Assembly (NCBI GenBank): GCA_963835595.1
Contig: CAWIGL010000002.1
Location: 1,550,001-1,614,000 of the forward strand
DNA: 64,000 nt
From: CAWEPK01 sp963835595
Lineage (GTDB): Bacteria; Desulfobacterota; Syntrophorhabdia; Syntrophorhabdales; WCHB1-27
Direction: 5' to 3'
Positions within the stretch are counted from its first letter, which is position 1, and the number at the start of each line of letters is the position of its first letter. Of the stretch, positions 26,450-35,499 are shown in pieces. The notes under the pieces were generated by a model. It was not told the DNA's origin, did not search any database, and was given only the letters and a program-made list of their open reading frames with translations. A program made the translations under genes and the position numbers.

Positions 26450-26581
26450 GAGGCGCAAAGGGAGCGGGTCCCGCCGGCCGGTTGAAAAAGCCGGCCGATC
26501 AAGTAGGCTATTCGCCTCGGGCGCGGGCTTCGATCCTTGCAAAATGCGCAGCGGAGCATAACAATTAAGGCGAGGGGCTTG

Positions 26582-28081
26582 ATGAGAAAAAGAGGGTCCG
26601 GCATCCTGCTTCATATCACGTCGCTTCCCTCGCCGTTCGGCGTAGGGGACCTCGGGCCTTCCGCCTACCGGTTCGCCGACTTCCTCGCCGACGCGCGGCA
26701 GAGCTACTGGCAGGTGCTGCCCCTCAGCCCCACCTTGCCCGTTTACGGCAATTCCCCGTACAGCAGCGTCTCCACGTTCGCGGGCAACACGCTTTTTATC
26801 AGCCCTGAGGCGCTTGTCGCGGACGGCTTCCTCTCAGGCAGCGAGATCGAATCGCGCCCTGCTTTCCCCGAAGGCAGGTGCGACTACGAGGGGGCGGCCG
26901 CGTACAAGGAGCGTCTCCTGCGGCTCGCTTACGACGGCTTCGTGAAATCCGGCAGCGACCGCGAGGGGTTTGACTGCTTCTGCGAGGAGCAGGCGTCGTG
27001 GCTCGATACCTACGCGCTCTTCGTCTCAATCAAAAGGCGCATGGAGGGGCGCTCCTTTTGCGACTGGCCGCCGGAGCTGCGGGACCGCGTCCCGGACGCC
27101 ATAGAGGCCCACCGCGCAGAATCGGCTGCGGAGGTCGAGCGGGAGAAGTTCGGGCAGTACCTCTTCTTTCGCCAGTGGACGGCCCTGAAGAAGCACTGCA
27201 ACGAGCGGGGCGTGCAGCTCATAGGGGATATCCCCATATACGTGAGCTACGACAGCGCCGACGTGTGGGCCAATGCGGGCATCTTCAAGCTGGACGGGGA
27301 GAAGAGGCCGCTGACCGTCGGCGGCGTGCCCCCCGACTATTTCAGCGCGACGGGCCAGCTTTGGGGCAACCCGGTCTACAATTGGGATGCCCTGCGGCAG
27401 ACGGGGTATGCCTGGTGGATCGAGAGGCTGCGCCACACGCTCGCCCTCCTCGATGTGGTCAGGGTCGACCATTTCAGGGGGCTGGTCAGTTTCTGGGGGG
27501 TGCCGGCGAACGAGAAGAACGCGGTCAACGGCAGGTGGGCGGACGTCCCCGCGCACGATTTTTTCAGCCGGCTCTCGAAGAGGTTCTTCAGCCTTCCCAT
27601 CATCGCGGAAGACCTGGGCATCATCACCCCGGACGTGAGGGAGGTCATCGAGGAGTGGGGCTTCCCGGGTATGAAGGTGCTCCTCTTCGCGTTCGGCGAA
27701 GACAACCCGATGCACATCTACCTGCCCCATACATATGGAAGGAATTGCGTTGTCTACACGGGGACGCACGACAACAACACGGCGCGGGGGTGGTTCGAGC
27801 GCGAGGCCGGGCCGGGCGAGAAGGAGCGGCTGGCCCGATATCTGGGCAAGGAAGTGCGCGCCGGGGACGTCCACTGGGACCTCGTGAGGCTCGCGATGGC
27901 CTCCGTCGCCCAGATGGCCGTCTTCCCCTTGCAGGACATCCTGGGTCTCGGGGCAGAGGCCCAGATGAACCGCCCGTCGGTGGCCCTCGGCAACTGGGGA
28001 TGGAGGCTCGCGCCGGGACAGCTCACGGCTGGGGTCGCAGACAGGCTTCGCGCGCTCACCGTCACCTACGGAAGGGCTTAA
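26582..28081 (+). CDS. malQ: 4-alpha-glucanotransferase (amylomaltase)
   Basis: 499-residue GH77 enzyme that transfers glucan chains between maltodextrins, for glycogen or starch turnover. Motifs include RGSGILLHITSLPSPFGVGDLG at the start, YWQVLPLSPT, GDIPIYVSYDSADVWAN, the nucleophile region VVRVDHFRG, the acid/base IIAEDLG and YTGTHDNNT. Length equals typical bacterial MalQ (about 500). ATG 26582 follows GAGGGGC; the open frame extends upstream to 26537 without a ribosome site. No other glycogen genes nearby. Confidence 0.96.
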   Translation: MRKRGSGILLHITSLPSPFGVGDLGPSAYRFADFLADARQSYWQVLPLSPTLPVYGNSPYSSVSTFAGNTLFISPEALVADGFLSGSEIESRPAFPEGRCDYEGAAAYKERLLRLAYDGFVKSGSDREGFDCFCEEQASWLDTYALFVSIKRRMEGRSFCDWPPELRDRVPDAIEAHRAESAAEVEREKFGQYLFFRQWTALKKHCNERGVQLIGDIPIYVSYDSADVWANAGIFKLDGEKRPLTVGGVPPDYFSATGQLWGNPVYNWDALRQTGYAWWIERLRHTLALLDVVRVDHFRGLVSFWGVPANEKNAVNGRWADVPAHDFFSRLSKRFFSLPIIAEDLGIITPDVREVIEEWGFPGMKVLLFAFGEDNPMHIYLPHTYGRNCVVYTGTHDNNTARGWFEREAGPGEKERLARYLGKEVRAGDVHWDLVRLAMASVAQMAVFPLQDILGLGAEAQMNRPSVALGNWGWRLAPGQLTAGVADRLRALTVTYGRA

Positions 28082-28160
28082 AGGCGCTCACCGGCTTGAG
28101 GCTAGGCCCGTGGGGGCGCCCGGCAAACATAGGAGACAGAGGTTCTTATAAGGAGGATCT

Positions 28161-28970
28161 ATGAAAAAATGGCGTTGGCGTGGATTGGCAATGGTTATGC
28201 CTGTGATGTTTATGGTTGTCGCCCTTGCAGGGGGCGTGACCCTCGCTCCCCGCCCTGCGGCTGCGGACGACGCGATGGAGGCGCGCCACCTCGTCGAGAG
28301 GGCCCAACAGACCCTTGAGGACTTTGTGCACGCCGAGGAGATGGAGGGTTTCAGGACCCTTGTCAAGGAAAAGGGTGCGCGGGGCCTCTTCATCTCTCCC
28401 CAGATCCTCAAAGGGGCATTCTTTATAGGCGGTTCGGGCGGCAGCGGCGTGCTCATCGCACGCGACACCCTGACCGGCCGTTGGACGGGTCCCGCCTTCT
28501 ATACGATGGGCTCGGCCAGTTTCGGTCTCCAGATAGGCGGCGAAGCCTCCGAGGTGATCCTCGTCATCATGACGCAGCGCGGGATCAACGCGCTTATGAA
28601 CAGCAGCGTCAAGCTGGGCGCGGATATAGGGGTGGCGGCCGGCCCGGTCGGTATCGGTGCTGCCGCCTCGACTGCGAACCTGAGCGCGGACATAGTGAGC
28701 TTTGCGCGCTCGAAGGGGCTATTTGGCGGCATATCGGTCGATGGGGCGGTCGTCAAGACGAGGAACGACTGGAACGACGCGTACTACGGGAAGATCGTGA
28801 CGGCCTCCGATATCTTCAAGAAGAGGGCCGTCAAGAACCATCACTCCCTCAGTCTTTTGACGACGGCCGCGAGGCTGGCGGGCGGCGGGATGCCCTTGAC
28901 CAAAGAAGAGGCGGCCAAGGAGCACGAGGGCCGGCCGGGTGAGGCGCCGCCTCACAACGACAAAGATTAG
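28161..28970 (+). CDS. SYLF/YSC84-domain secreted lipid-binding protein
   Basis: 269 residues. An N-terminal signal peptide (KKWRWRG, then about 20 hydrophobic residues, RPAAADD) sends it to the periplasm. The body is the SYLF (Ysc84 actin-binding-like) domain: KGARGLFISPQILKGAFFIGGSGGSGVLIARD, WTGPAFYTMGSASFGLQIGGE and SKGLFGGISVDGAVVKTRNDWNDAYYG. In bacteria this domain is predicted to bind phosphoinositide-like lipids; its job is unknown. The ribosome site AAGGAGG precedes ATG 28161. Confidence 0.88.
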   Translation: MKKWRWRGLAMVMPVMFMVVALAGGVTLAPRPAAADDAMEARHLVERAQQTLEDFVHAEEMEGFRTLVKEKGARGLFISPQILKGAFFIGGSGGSGVLIARDTLTGRWTGPAFYTMGSASFGLQIGGEASEVILVIMTQRGINALMNSSVKLGADIGVAAGPVGIGAAASTANLSADIVSFARSKGLFGGISVDGAVVKTRNDWNDAYYGKIVTASDIFKKRAVKNHHSLSLLTTAARLAGGGMPLTKEEAAKEHEGRPGEAPPHNDKD

Positions 28971-28983
28971 GCGGACAAAAGCG

Positions 28984-29025
28984 AAAAAACAAGGGCCGCC
29001 GCCTTCCGGTAGAAGGGCGGCGGCC
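28984..29025 (-). terminator. Terminator of the FNR-like gene (minus strand)
   Basis: Hairpin GGCCGCCGCC/GGCGGCGGCC with TTC/GAA extension (28994-29025). On the minus strand it is followed by CTTGTTTTTTCGC, a proper T-tract, so it ends the oppositely oriented gene at 29074-29793 between convergent neighbours. Confidence 0.7.
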
Positions 29026-29073
29026 GCCGGCGGCGGGGAAGGCCGCAAGGAGGGCTTCGGCGGGGCGATACGA

Positions 29074-29793
29074 TCAGTACCCCGTCCATACCTCCTGCTT
29101 GACGCGGGCCTTATCGACCCCCATCCCGTCGAGCACGGTCTTCATGCCGTCCACCATGACAGGGGGGCCGGCGAGGTAATAGATCGCCTCTTTCCAGTAG
29201 GCGCAGGTGTCCTTGATCGTCGTTGCGGCGAGACGCCCCGTGCGCCCCTCCCACTTTTGGACCGACTGCTCCGGCCGCGTCATCGTCGCCACAACCTCGA
29301 TGGAAGGGTCCTTAGAGGCGATCCCGTAAAACTCGTCGAGGAAAAGCGCCTCTTCCGGCACGCGGCTTGAGTAAAAGAGCATGGCCCTGTGTCCCGTGCG
29401 GGCGTCGGCCGCGTAGCGCAGCATCGACCTGAAAGGGGCAATGCCCATGCCGCCTGCCAGGAAGCACAGCGGCGTGCCCTTGTCCGCGGGCAGCGTGAAC
29501 AGGCCCATCGCGCTCTCGATCACGACCTCGCTCGTCTCCGGCATATCACGCAGCGTCCGCTTGAAGGCGCTCTCGCTGAGCCGGACGGTAAAGAGCAGGT
29601 CTTTCTCAAGGGGCGACGAAGCGAGACTGAGCGGCCTGCGCAGGCCATGCTCGTCGCTTATCCCGATGTCGGGGGCGTTGACGAAGCAGAACTGTCCCGC
29701 CTGATAATCGAAGCCGGCGGGCCTCTCCAGCCGCAGGACCGTCAACTGGCCCGCCTTTGCCTCCCTGCCCAGCGTTTTTGCGCTATACTTCAT
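29074..29793 (-). CDS. Ferredoxin-NADP reductase-like FAD/NAD(P)-binding oxidoreductase
   Basis: 239 residues. It has the FNR-family FAD motif RRPLSLASSP (RxYS-type), the glycine-rich FLAGGMGIAPFRSMLRY for the pyrophosphate, and the NAD(P)-site segments MLFYSSRVPEEALFLDEF and YYLAGPPVMVDGM, ending EVWTGY. There is no fused ferredoxin domain. It could serve as flavodoxin/ferredoxin reductase or as a reductase of a monooxygenase-like partner. ATG 29793 is chosen because CAAAGGAGG precedes it; the frame extends upstream without support. Confidence 0.87.
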   Translation of the reverse strand: MKYSAKTLGREAKAGQLTVLRLERPAGFDYQAGQFCFVNAPDIGISDEHGLRRPLSLASSPLEKDLLFTVRLSESAFKRTLRDMPETSEVVIESAMGLFTLPADKGTPLCFLAGGMGIAPFRSMLRYAADARTGHRAMLFYSSRVPEEALFLDEFYGIASKDPSIEVVATMTRPEQSVQKWEGRTGRLAATTIKDTCAYWKEAIYYLAGPPVMVDGMKTVLDGMGVDKARVKQEVWTGY

Positions 29794-30009
29794 CGCCGCC
29801 TCCTTTGGCAATCGCCTTCGTGCAGCGTCCCGCTTGTGATCGTTTATACCAATATAAGCGGCGCGGCAGTGAAAGGCAAGCATCCCGCGCGAAAGGCGCC
29901 GCACGGGGCGCTTCGGGGAGAGGCTTCAGGATTTATCTTGATTCCCTTCCGGCTCCGTGATAAAACCCTGGAACCGAAAGGTCCGAAAGCGAAAAGGAGG
30001 TTTTCCCTC

Positions 30010-30534
30010 ATGGGAATCAGGTACGAAGAAGTGACGGAAGATGTAAACAAGCTGCTCGGCGAGGTCGAGTCGAAGTATTTCCCCGAGCTGAAAAATGCAA
30101 AGATCATAACGCTCTTCGATCTGAAGAAGCGCTCCTCAGGCGGACGGGTGGTCCTGGGCCGCATCATGAGGACGAACGACCTGCTGAGGCTCCTCACGAA
30201 GGACGACGCCATAGCCGTGGAAGGGTATGATTATATCGTCACCCTCGACAAGCAGGGGTGGAGCGCCATAGGCGAGGCCGACCGGGTCAGGCTGCTCCGC
30301 CACGAGCTTCGCCACACGTATTTCGACATCGACTCGGAATCGAACCCTTACAAGCTGATCGACCACAGCATATCCGACTTCTACGAAGAGGTGGAGCTGA
30401 ACAAGGACGATCCGAGGTGGCGCGAGCGGGTCGCTTCGATCGTCGCCGACATCTACGAGCAGGAAAAAGAGGACCGGAAGCAGGAAAAGAACAAGCGCAA
30501 GCGGAAGAAGGGATACGGGGGAAGCGGCGAGTAA
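30010..30534 (+). CDS. Putative zinc metallopeptidase (phage-type metallopeptidase domain)
   Basis: 174 residues. The core LLRHELRHTYF has the HExxH-like pattern (HELRH), followed by DIDSESNPYKLIDHSISDFYEEVELNKDDPRW with more candidate zinc ligands (His, Glu, Asp); this is the layout of the putative phage metallopeptidase family. The C-terminal 30 residues are almost all charged (KEDRKQEKNKRKRKK). An AAAAGGAGG ribosome site lies before ATG 30010. Substrate unknown. No phage genes are seen around it. Confidence 0.65.
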   Translation: MGIRYEEVTEDVNKLLGEVESKYFPELKNAKIITLFDLKKRSSGGRVVLGRIMRTNDLLRLLTKDDAIAVEGYDYIVTLDKQGWSAIGEADRVRLLRHELRHTYFDIDSESNPYKLIDHSISDFYEEVELNKDDPRWRERVASIVADIYEQEKEDRKQEKNKRKRKKGYGGSGE

Positions 30535-30562
30535 AGGCCCTCAGAGCGGCCTGCGGCGGCGC

Positions 30563-30784
30563 TTACGGCCGCCCACCCGCCCTTGCGGCCCGCGAATCGA
30601 CGCCGCTTTTGGACCATGTGCGGCTGCCCGGCTTGCAGCTCGCGTGGCGCCAGAGGCCCTGCCCTACGCAGATGCCCTTGTTCGTCCGGATCCTGCGGCA
30701 GCAGACGTAGCAGGTGTCGGCCCTGAATTCTTCGAAGAGGGCGTCCTGGAAATACCGCTTTTTGTCGCTGCCCGGCACGCCCAA
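30563..30784 (-). CDS. Small cysteine-rich protein, possible zinc ribbon
   Basis: About 73 residues from TTG 30784 (GTG 30778 is an alternative). The central part CYVCCRRIRTNKGICVGQGLWRHASC has four or five Cys and a His, in C-x2-C ... C-x(8)-HxxC spacing that could bind zinc. The basic tail is low in complexity. I do not recognise a family, and no ribosome site is clear. Confidence 0.4.
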   Translation of the reverse strand: MGVPGSDKKRYFQDALFEEFRADTCYVCCRRIRTNKGICVGQGLWRHASCKPGSRTWSKSGVDSRAARAGGRP

Positions 30785-30905
30785 TAATACCCATCTATCC
30801 CGTCCGATTGCAAGGTTTTTTCACTGAAAGGCCGCTTCCGGCCTGAGATGCGGCAGGCGGGAGGCTGCCTTATTTTTATGACATGGAAATCGACGGGGCG
30901 TGGAC

Positions 30906-32222
30906 TTACGGGGAATGGTTTAACCTCTTCCCGAGGACAACCGATGTCTCGATCTGGCGTTCGGGTATCTTCCAATACCGCTTGAGCAGCCCGTCCTTGT
31001 CCGGCATCAGCTCGTAGCCGTGGCGCCGGTAAAAGTCTATCGCCCACCACGCGGCCTGCCACGTGCCGACGAGGCACCACTCCGTATCGACCTGCCTTTC
31101 GATGAGGTCGAGGAGCTTCGAGCCGATGCCTTGCCGCTGGCGGCGCGTTGCCACGTATGCGTGGCGCATGAGCGTCGTGTCGCCCACCCGCTCCCTGCCC
31201 ATCACGCCGAGAAGCTCCATATCTTTGCGGAACCCGTAAAAGCGCATCCGCCTCATCTCTTCGCGGACCTCTTCCATCGGCATGTACGGCTCGCGCCGGC
31301 GGTCGTCCGGTATGACGCCCCTGTAGGCATCCGCCGCGTCGTTGACAACCCTGAATATCTCATCCGCGTCCCGGACCTCGAAAAGCCCTTCCTTCCAGAA
31401 GCCGAAAAGGTCGTAGGCGTTCCGAAAGCCGATCCTCTGCATGACCTCTTCGTCGGCAAGGAGCGACGCGAGGGCCTCGTAATTCTTAGTTATGCCGGGG
31501 ACTCCGGGGAAATCGGAGCCGAAGAGAAATTTATGGCTGAACTTGCGCATGGCGGGGAAATATTCGAGGAGCCTCGCGGGCGGGAGGCCCGATACGTCGA
31601 TATAGACGTTCTCGAACCTTTTTGCGAGGAATTCGGCGATATGGAACCAGAACGCCCTGCCCCCGTGGCAGAGGACCACCTTCAGGTCGGGGAAGTCGTT
31701 TATCACGTCGTCGAAGGTGTACGGGTCTGCGTACCGCATCTTGCAGCCGCTGAAGAGACTCGTGCCAGCGTGGAACATGACGACGAGGCCCTCCTCCTGG
31801 CAGCGCTCGTAAACCGGATAGAGCCGCTCGTCGTTAGCGAAAAAGAAGCCGTGGACGGGGTGGACCTTAAGCCCCATCGCCCCCCCGGCCCTCTGCTCGT
31901 CGAAGGACGCCATCGGGTCTTGGTGGTAATTGGGGTTGAGGAAGGCCATAGGGATAAGCTCGGGATGGTAGAGGCTTATCTCGGCCGCCCGCTCGAACGG
32001 CATGAGGCCGGCAGTCTGAGGTGAATACTCTGGAAGGAGGACCCCCGCGAAGACTTCCTCCTTGACAACGTCGCCGTAAACTTCCGGGACCTGCCTTTGC
32101 CCTGCGTCGAAGAGTCTCGGCACGTAAGGCCCCGTATCCATCCAGACCGCCTGCGCCCGCTGCGTCCATTCGAACCTGTGGCCCACGTGGATATGCATGT
32201 CGATGATCCGGTTCGCCCTCAC
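30906..32222 (-). CDS. Amidohydrolase (TIM-barrel) fused to a C-terminal GNAT acetyltransferase
   Basis: 438 residues. The N-terminal ~290 form an amidohydrolase-2-type barrel: metal ligands in IIDMHIHVGH, MGLKVHPVHG (Lys or carboxylated Lys), VMFHAGTS, VVLCHGGRAFW and the catalytic Asp in FLFGSDFPGVPG. From ~290 a GNAT domain follows, with the acetyl-CoA loop RRQRQGIGSKLLDLIE and IDFYRRHGYELM. Related barrels decarboxylate or hydrolyse aromatic and other substrates. The fusion is not one that I know by name. The GTG start follows AGGGGGGAAA. Confidence 0.8.
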   Translation of the reverse strand: MRANRIIDMHIHVGHRFEWTQRAQAVWMDTGPYVPRLFDAGQRQVPEVYGDVVKEEVFAGVLLPEYSPQTAGLMPFERAAEISLYHPELIPMAFLNPNYHQDPMASFDEQRAGGAMGLKVHPVHGFFFANDERLYPVYERCQEEGLVVMFHAGTSLFSGCKMRYADPYTFDDVINDFPDLKVVLCHGGRAFWFHIAEFLAKRFENVYIDVSGLPPARLLEYFPAMRKFSHKFLFGSDFPGVPGITKNYEALASLLADEEVMQRIGFRNAYDLFGFWKEGLFEVRDADEIFRVVNDAADAYRGVIPDDRRREPYMPMEEVREEMRRMRFYGFRKDMELLGVMGRERVGDTTLMRHAYVATRRQRQGIGSKLLDLIERQVDTEWCLVGTWQAAWWAIDFYRRHGYELMPDKDGLLKRYWKIPERQIETSVVLGKRLNHSP

Positions 32223-32388
32223 TTTCCCCCCTGTCGGACTCCTCTTGCCTGGCCGTCCCTTTTCTCCTATTATTATATACCGGCCGCAGCCGGCGATGGA
32301 AAGATATGCGGGGGCCCGGGGTGGGCTGTGAATTATGCCGCAGTCTGCATTGCGTACTTGCCAGTTGGGTGAGCGGTAAAGCTAGTTC

Positions 32389-33153
32389 GTGAGCGGGCCT
32401 AGGGTGATAACGCTGATCTTCATGTCTGCCGTACCCTTTCTCCTTACCGCGCGTGCGGGACAGGCCCGCACGCGCCTCGACCCGGCCATAGTCGACCAGA
32501 TGCGGCGCATCGAGTTCACGCAGATAAATTACAACGAAGAGGCGGACCCCTATTACGGCTACATCAAGGGCTCGATCCCCGTTTTGATCTCCGCGCCCCA
32601 CGGCGCAAAGCACTACCGCGCTGCCGAGGGCAGGTGGAGGTCCCAGGACGCCTATACGTCCTCGCTCGCCATCATGCTGGGGCGGCTGACGGGTGCGCAC
32701 GTCCTCTACGTCAAGAACAAGACGCGTGAAGACCCGAACAACGACACGGGCACGGAGTACAAAGAGGCCCTGCGAAAGATCGTAAAGGAGAACCATATCA
32801 GGTTCGTCCTCGACCTCCACGGGTCTTCGGCCGACCGGCCCAGGGTCGATATAGGGATCATGGACGACTCCCCTTCGATGTGCTCCTGCCCCACGTTCAG
32901 GGGCGCCCTCGAAAAGGTCTTCGCGGGCTTCGTGCCGAAGGTCTTCAACCAGCATTTCGCTGCCAGGGGCGGCGGCACGATCACCTGCTTCGCGCGGAAC
33001 GACCTCGGCATAGAGGCGGCCCAGGTCGAGATCAACGCAGATTACAGGATCGTCGAGAGCAAGGCGAGAGACTTCAGGGCAGACCCGAAAAAGGTCCTCG
33101 CATTGGTCGAAAGGCTCCGCGACGCAGTGGAGGCGATCGACGCGATTACCTAA
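32389..33153 (+). CDS. Secreted N-formylglutamate amidohydrolase-like protein
   Basis: 254 residues from GTG 32389, with a short hydrophobic signal sequence (VITLIFMSAVPFLLTARAGQA). The body matches the N-formylglutamate amidohydrolase/HutG superfamily: PVLISAPHGAKHYR, LDLHGSSADRP and the C-terminal EINADYR. These zinc enzymes are relatives of carboxypeptidase-type folds. Export is unusual for HutG, so the substrate may be different. Alternative start ATG 32422. The gap 32223-32388 has only a short relic of repeat family 1 (CTGTCGGACTCCTC). Confidence 0.7.
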   Translation: MSGPRVITLIFMSAVPFLLTARAGQARTRLDPAIVDQMRRIEFTQINYNEEADPYYGYIKGSIPVLISAPHGAKHYRAAEGRWRSQDAYTSSLAIMLGRLTGAHVLYVKNKTREDPNNDTGTEYKEALRKIVKENHIRFVLDLHGSSADRPRVDIGIMDDSPSMCSCPTFRGALEKVFAGFVPKVFNQHFAARGGGTITCFARNDLGIEAAQVEINADYRIVESKARDFRADPKKVLALVERLRDAVEAIDAIT

Positions 33154-33234
33154 AATCCCTTTGTGTCGCGCCCCGTCAAAAGTGTCTTGTTTTTCCGAAG
33201 CGCCGGTTGTAATATTCTTCCAGGGGGGGTCGAA

Positions 33235-34266
33235 ATGAGGGTAGGCATAGTAAGGGAAGACATCTATCTGGAGCATGTCACCGACGATTATCACCCGGAA
33301 AACCCGAGGCGCCTGAAGTCGATTTACGCGATGCTCGACGAGATGGACCAGGCGGGCCTTGTCCGCGTGCCCGCGCGTCCTGCCACGAGGGAGGAGATCG
33401 CGCTCAACCACGAGCGGGGGTACGTCGAGATGATCTGCGGCACCAAAGGGAAGGTGCAGACGCGGCTCGACCCCGACACGGTGGCGTCGGCCAGGTCGTA
33501 CGAGGCGGCGTGCATGGCGGCGGGCGGCTTCATGGAGCTTATCGACGCGGCGATGGCGGGTAGGATCGACAACGGTTTTGCCCTCGTCAGGCCGCCGGGA
33601 CACCATGCGGAGTCGGGAAGGTCGATGGGCTTCTGCATCTTCAACAACATCGCGGTCGGCGCGCGCTACCTTGAGAAGAAATACGGCCTCACCCGCATAC
33701 TCATCGTCGATTTCGACCTCCACCACGGGAACGGCACACAGCACAGCTTTTATAGCGACAAGACGGTCCTCTACGTCTCCACGCACCAGTACCCGTATTA
33801 TCCGGGGACAGGCTGGTACGACGAGGTGGGCAAAGGGGAAGGGAAGGGCTATACGGTCAACATACCTTTCGGCTACGGGATGAACGACGCCGATTACCTT
33901 TATGCCTTCAGGGAGATAGTCGATCCGGTGGGCCGGCAGTTCAAGCCGGAGATCGTGCTCGTCTCGGCGGGGTTCGACATCCACGCCAGGGACCCGCTGG
34001 GCGGGATGGCCGTCACGGAGCGCGGCTTCGCAGGGATGACGAAGACGCTCATGGGAATAGCGGCCGATTGCTGCGGCGGGAAGGCGCTCTTCGCGCTGGA
34101 GGGGGGCTACGACATCACGGCCCTCGCAAATTCCGTGCGGACCGTTATCCTGGAGATGAAAGGGACGCCGGTCTATGTTGCAGACGATGGGGGCGACGCG
34201 TCGGCTGCCGGGAGGCAGGCAGTCTCAACGGTAAAAGAGGCGATCAAGCCTTACTGGAAGCTCTAG
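33235..34266 (+). CDS. Histone deacetylase/acetoin-utilization (AcuC/AphA)-family zinc deacetylase
   Basis: 343 residues. It shows the catalytic pattern of the arginase-deacetylase family: VRPPGHHAESGRSMGFCIFNN (His pair), LIVDFDLHHGNGTQ (zinc Asp/His), SAGFDIHARDPLGG (zinc Asp) and FALEGGYD (Gly-Tyr). Bacterial members deacetylate acetyl-polyamines, acetyl-CoA synthetase or unknown amides. ATG 33235 follows AGGGGGG. Its stop overlaps the last codons of the IHF-like gene on the other strand by 4 bases. Confidence 0.93.
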   Translation: MRVGIVREDIYLEHVTDDYHPENPRRLKSIYAMLDEMDQAGLVRVPARPATREEIALNHERGYVEMICGTKGKVQTRLDPDTVASARSYEAACMAAGGFMELIDAAMAGRIDNGFALVRPPGHHAESGRSMGFCIFNNIAVGARYLEKKYGLTRILIVDFDLHHGNGTQHSFYSDKTVLYVSTHQYPYYPGTGWYDEVGKGEGKGYTVNIPFGYGMNDADYLYAFREIVDPVGRQFKPEIVLVSAGFDIHARDPLGGMAVTERGFAGMTKTLMGIAADCCGGKALFALEGGYDITALANSVRTVILEMKGTPVYVADDGGDASAAGRQAVSTVKEAIKPYWKL

Positions 34267-34541
34267 CCCTTCCAGATGGTCTCCTTCAGCTCCTTGCCGA
34301 CCTTGAAATAGGGGAGTTTCTTCCCCGGCACGTCGACGATGTCGCCGTTTTTCGGGTTCCTGCCTTTGTAAGGCTTGTACGAGCGCAGGGAAAAGCTGCC
34401 GAAACCCCTTATCTCGACTCTTTCCCCCTCGATGATCGCCTTCTTTATGCTATCTATAATCGTATCAACCACTATCTTCGCCAACTTCTGGTTGAGATTG
34501 ATCTGCTCCGAAAGATGATTGACTATGTCGATCTTGTTCAT
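34263..34541 (-). CDS. IHF/HU-family DNA-bending protein
   Basis: 92 residues. HU/IHF fold: MNKIDIVNHLSEQINLNQ, then GERVEIRGFGSFSLRSYKPYKGRNPKNGD (the arm with the conserved NP-like GRNPKNG) and ending LPYFKVGKELKE. RxYxxxxGRNPKTG is typical of IHF subunits. ATG 34541 is supported by GGGGAGG upstream; a TTG two codons before is less likely. It ends in convergence with the deacetylase gene. Confidence 0.93.
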   Translation of the reverse strand: MNKIDIVNHLSEQINLNQKLAKIVVDTIIDSIKKAIIEGERVEIRGFGSFSLRSYKPYKGRNPKNGDIVDVPGKKLPYFKVGKELKETIWKG

Positions 34542-34686
34542 TGACAAACCTCCCCCTGGCCTATGTATGCATTCCTGAATATGTTCAGGCCCTTCCCCGT
34601 GAAAGACGGGGAATAAATTCTATCTATATCTATGGCAAAGAAGCAAGAGGAAAATGCATTTTCCTCAAAATAGGCCGCCGGTCCTT

Positions 34687-35499
34687 TTACGACGCCCCGT
34701 AGCTGTGGAGTCCGGCAAGGATGAAGTTGACGCCGAGATAGGTGAAAATGACGCTCACGAAGCCGACGATCGCGAGCAGCGCGATCCTCCGCCCCTTCCA
34801 TCCGGCCGTAAATCGGGCGTGGAGGAAAAGGGCGTAGACGATCCAGGTAATAAGCGACCACGTCTCTTTCGGGTCCCAGCTCCAGTAAGCGCCCCACGCG
34901 TAGTGCGCCCAGACTGCGCCCGTCAGGATGCCCGCAGTCAGCATGGGGAAGCCCACGACGACGGCCTGGTAGTTGAGCTCTTCCAGCCTGTCGCCGGGGA
35001 TGCCCTTCGGCCCTATCAGGTAGAGAAGACCGGCCAGAAAGGAGATGGCGAAAGAGGCGTAGGCGATGAAGCAGGTGAAGACGTGCACGTGGAGCCAGTT
35101 GCTCTGGAGGGCCGGGATGAGCGGCTGGATATTCCTGTCCACCGACGGCGAGAGGGAGGCATAGCCCATAAACAAAAGCGCCGCGACCGTCGCCAGCATC
35201 GTTACAACGGGCAGCCGCAGCCGCTTTTTCATCAGTATCAGGATAAAGGCGATGCACCAGGCGAAAAAGATAAGGGACTCGTAGAAGTTGGACAGGGGGG
35301 CGTGGCCAATGCCGAGCCTGTAGGATTCGACCCATCGCGCAGCGAGGCCGACCGTGTGCAGCCCGAAGACTCCGTAGAGGAGGAGCCACATGGCCCGAAG
35401 GGCGGCCTCTTTCCTCGCGGCAAAGTAGACGAGGTGGATGAGGAAGAGGGCTAGATAGCCAAGGGTCACCACCCCGAGGATTTTATCGCTCCAAATCAT
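34687..35499 (-). CDS. Cytochrome c biogenesis protein CcsA/ResC (haem delivery)
   Basis: 270-residue inner-membrane protein of the system II cytochrome c maturation pathway, about eight hydrophobic segments. The haem-handling WWD-type motif is WAHYAWGAYWSWDPKETWSLITW, with conserved His residues outside it (HAPLSNFYES, NWLHVHVFTCF, LHARFTAGW). It works with ResB (next gene) to carry haem to apocytochromes. Its start overlaps the resB end by 17 bases. No apocytochrome lies in the window. Confidence 0.93.
   Translation of the reverse strand: MIWSDKILGVVTLGYLALFLIHLVYFAARKEAALRAMWLLLYGVFGLHTVGLAARWVESYRLGIGHAPLSNFYESLIFFAWCIAFILILMKKRLRLPVVTMLATVAALLFMGYASLSPSVDRNIQPLIPALQSNWLHVHVFTCFIAYASFAISFLAGLLYLIGPKGIPGDRLEELNYQAVVVGFPMLTAGILTGAVWAHYAWGAYWSWDPKETWSLITWIVYALFLHARFTAGWKGRRIALLAIVGFVSVIFTYLGVNFILAGLHSYGAS

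Noticed and set aside
31867..33984. A long minus-strand open frame covering the HutG-like and deacetylase genes
   Set aside because: No recognisable domain except where it overlaps the amidohydrolase in another frame; both plus-strand genes have catalytic motifs.
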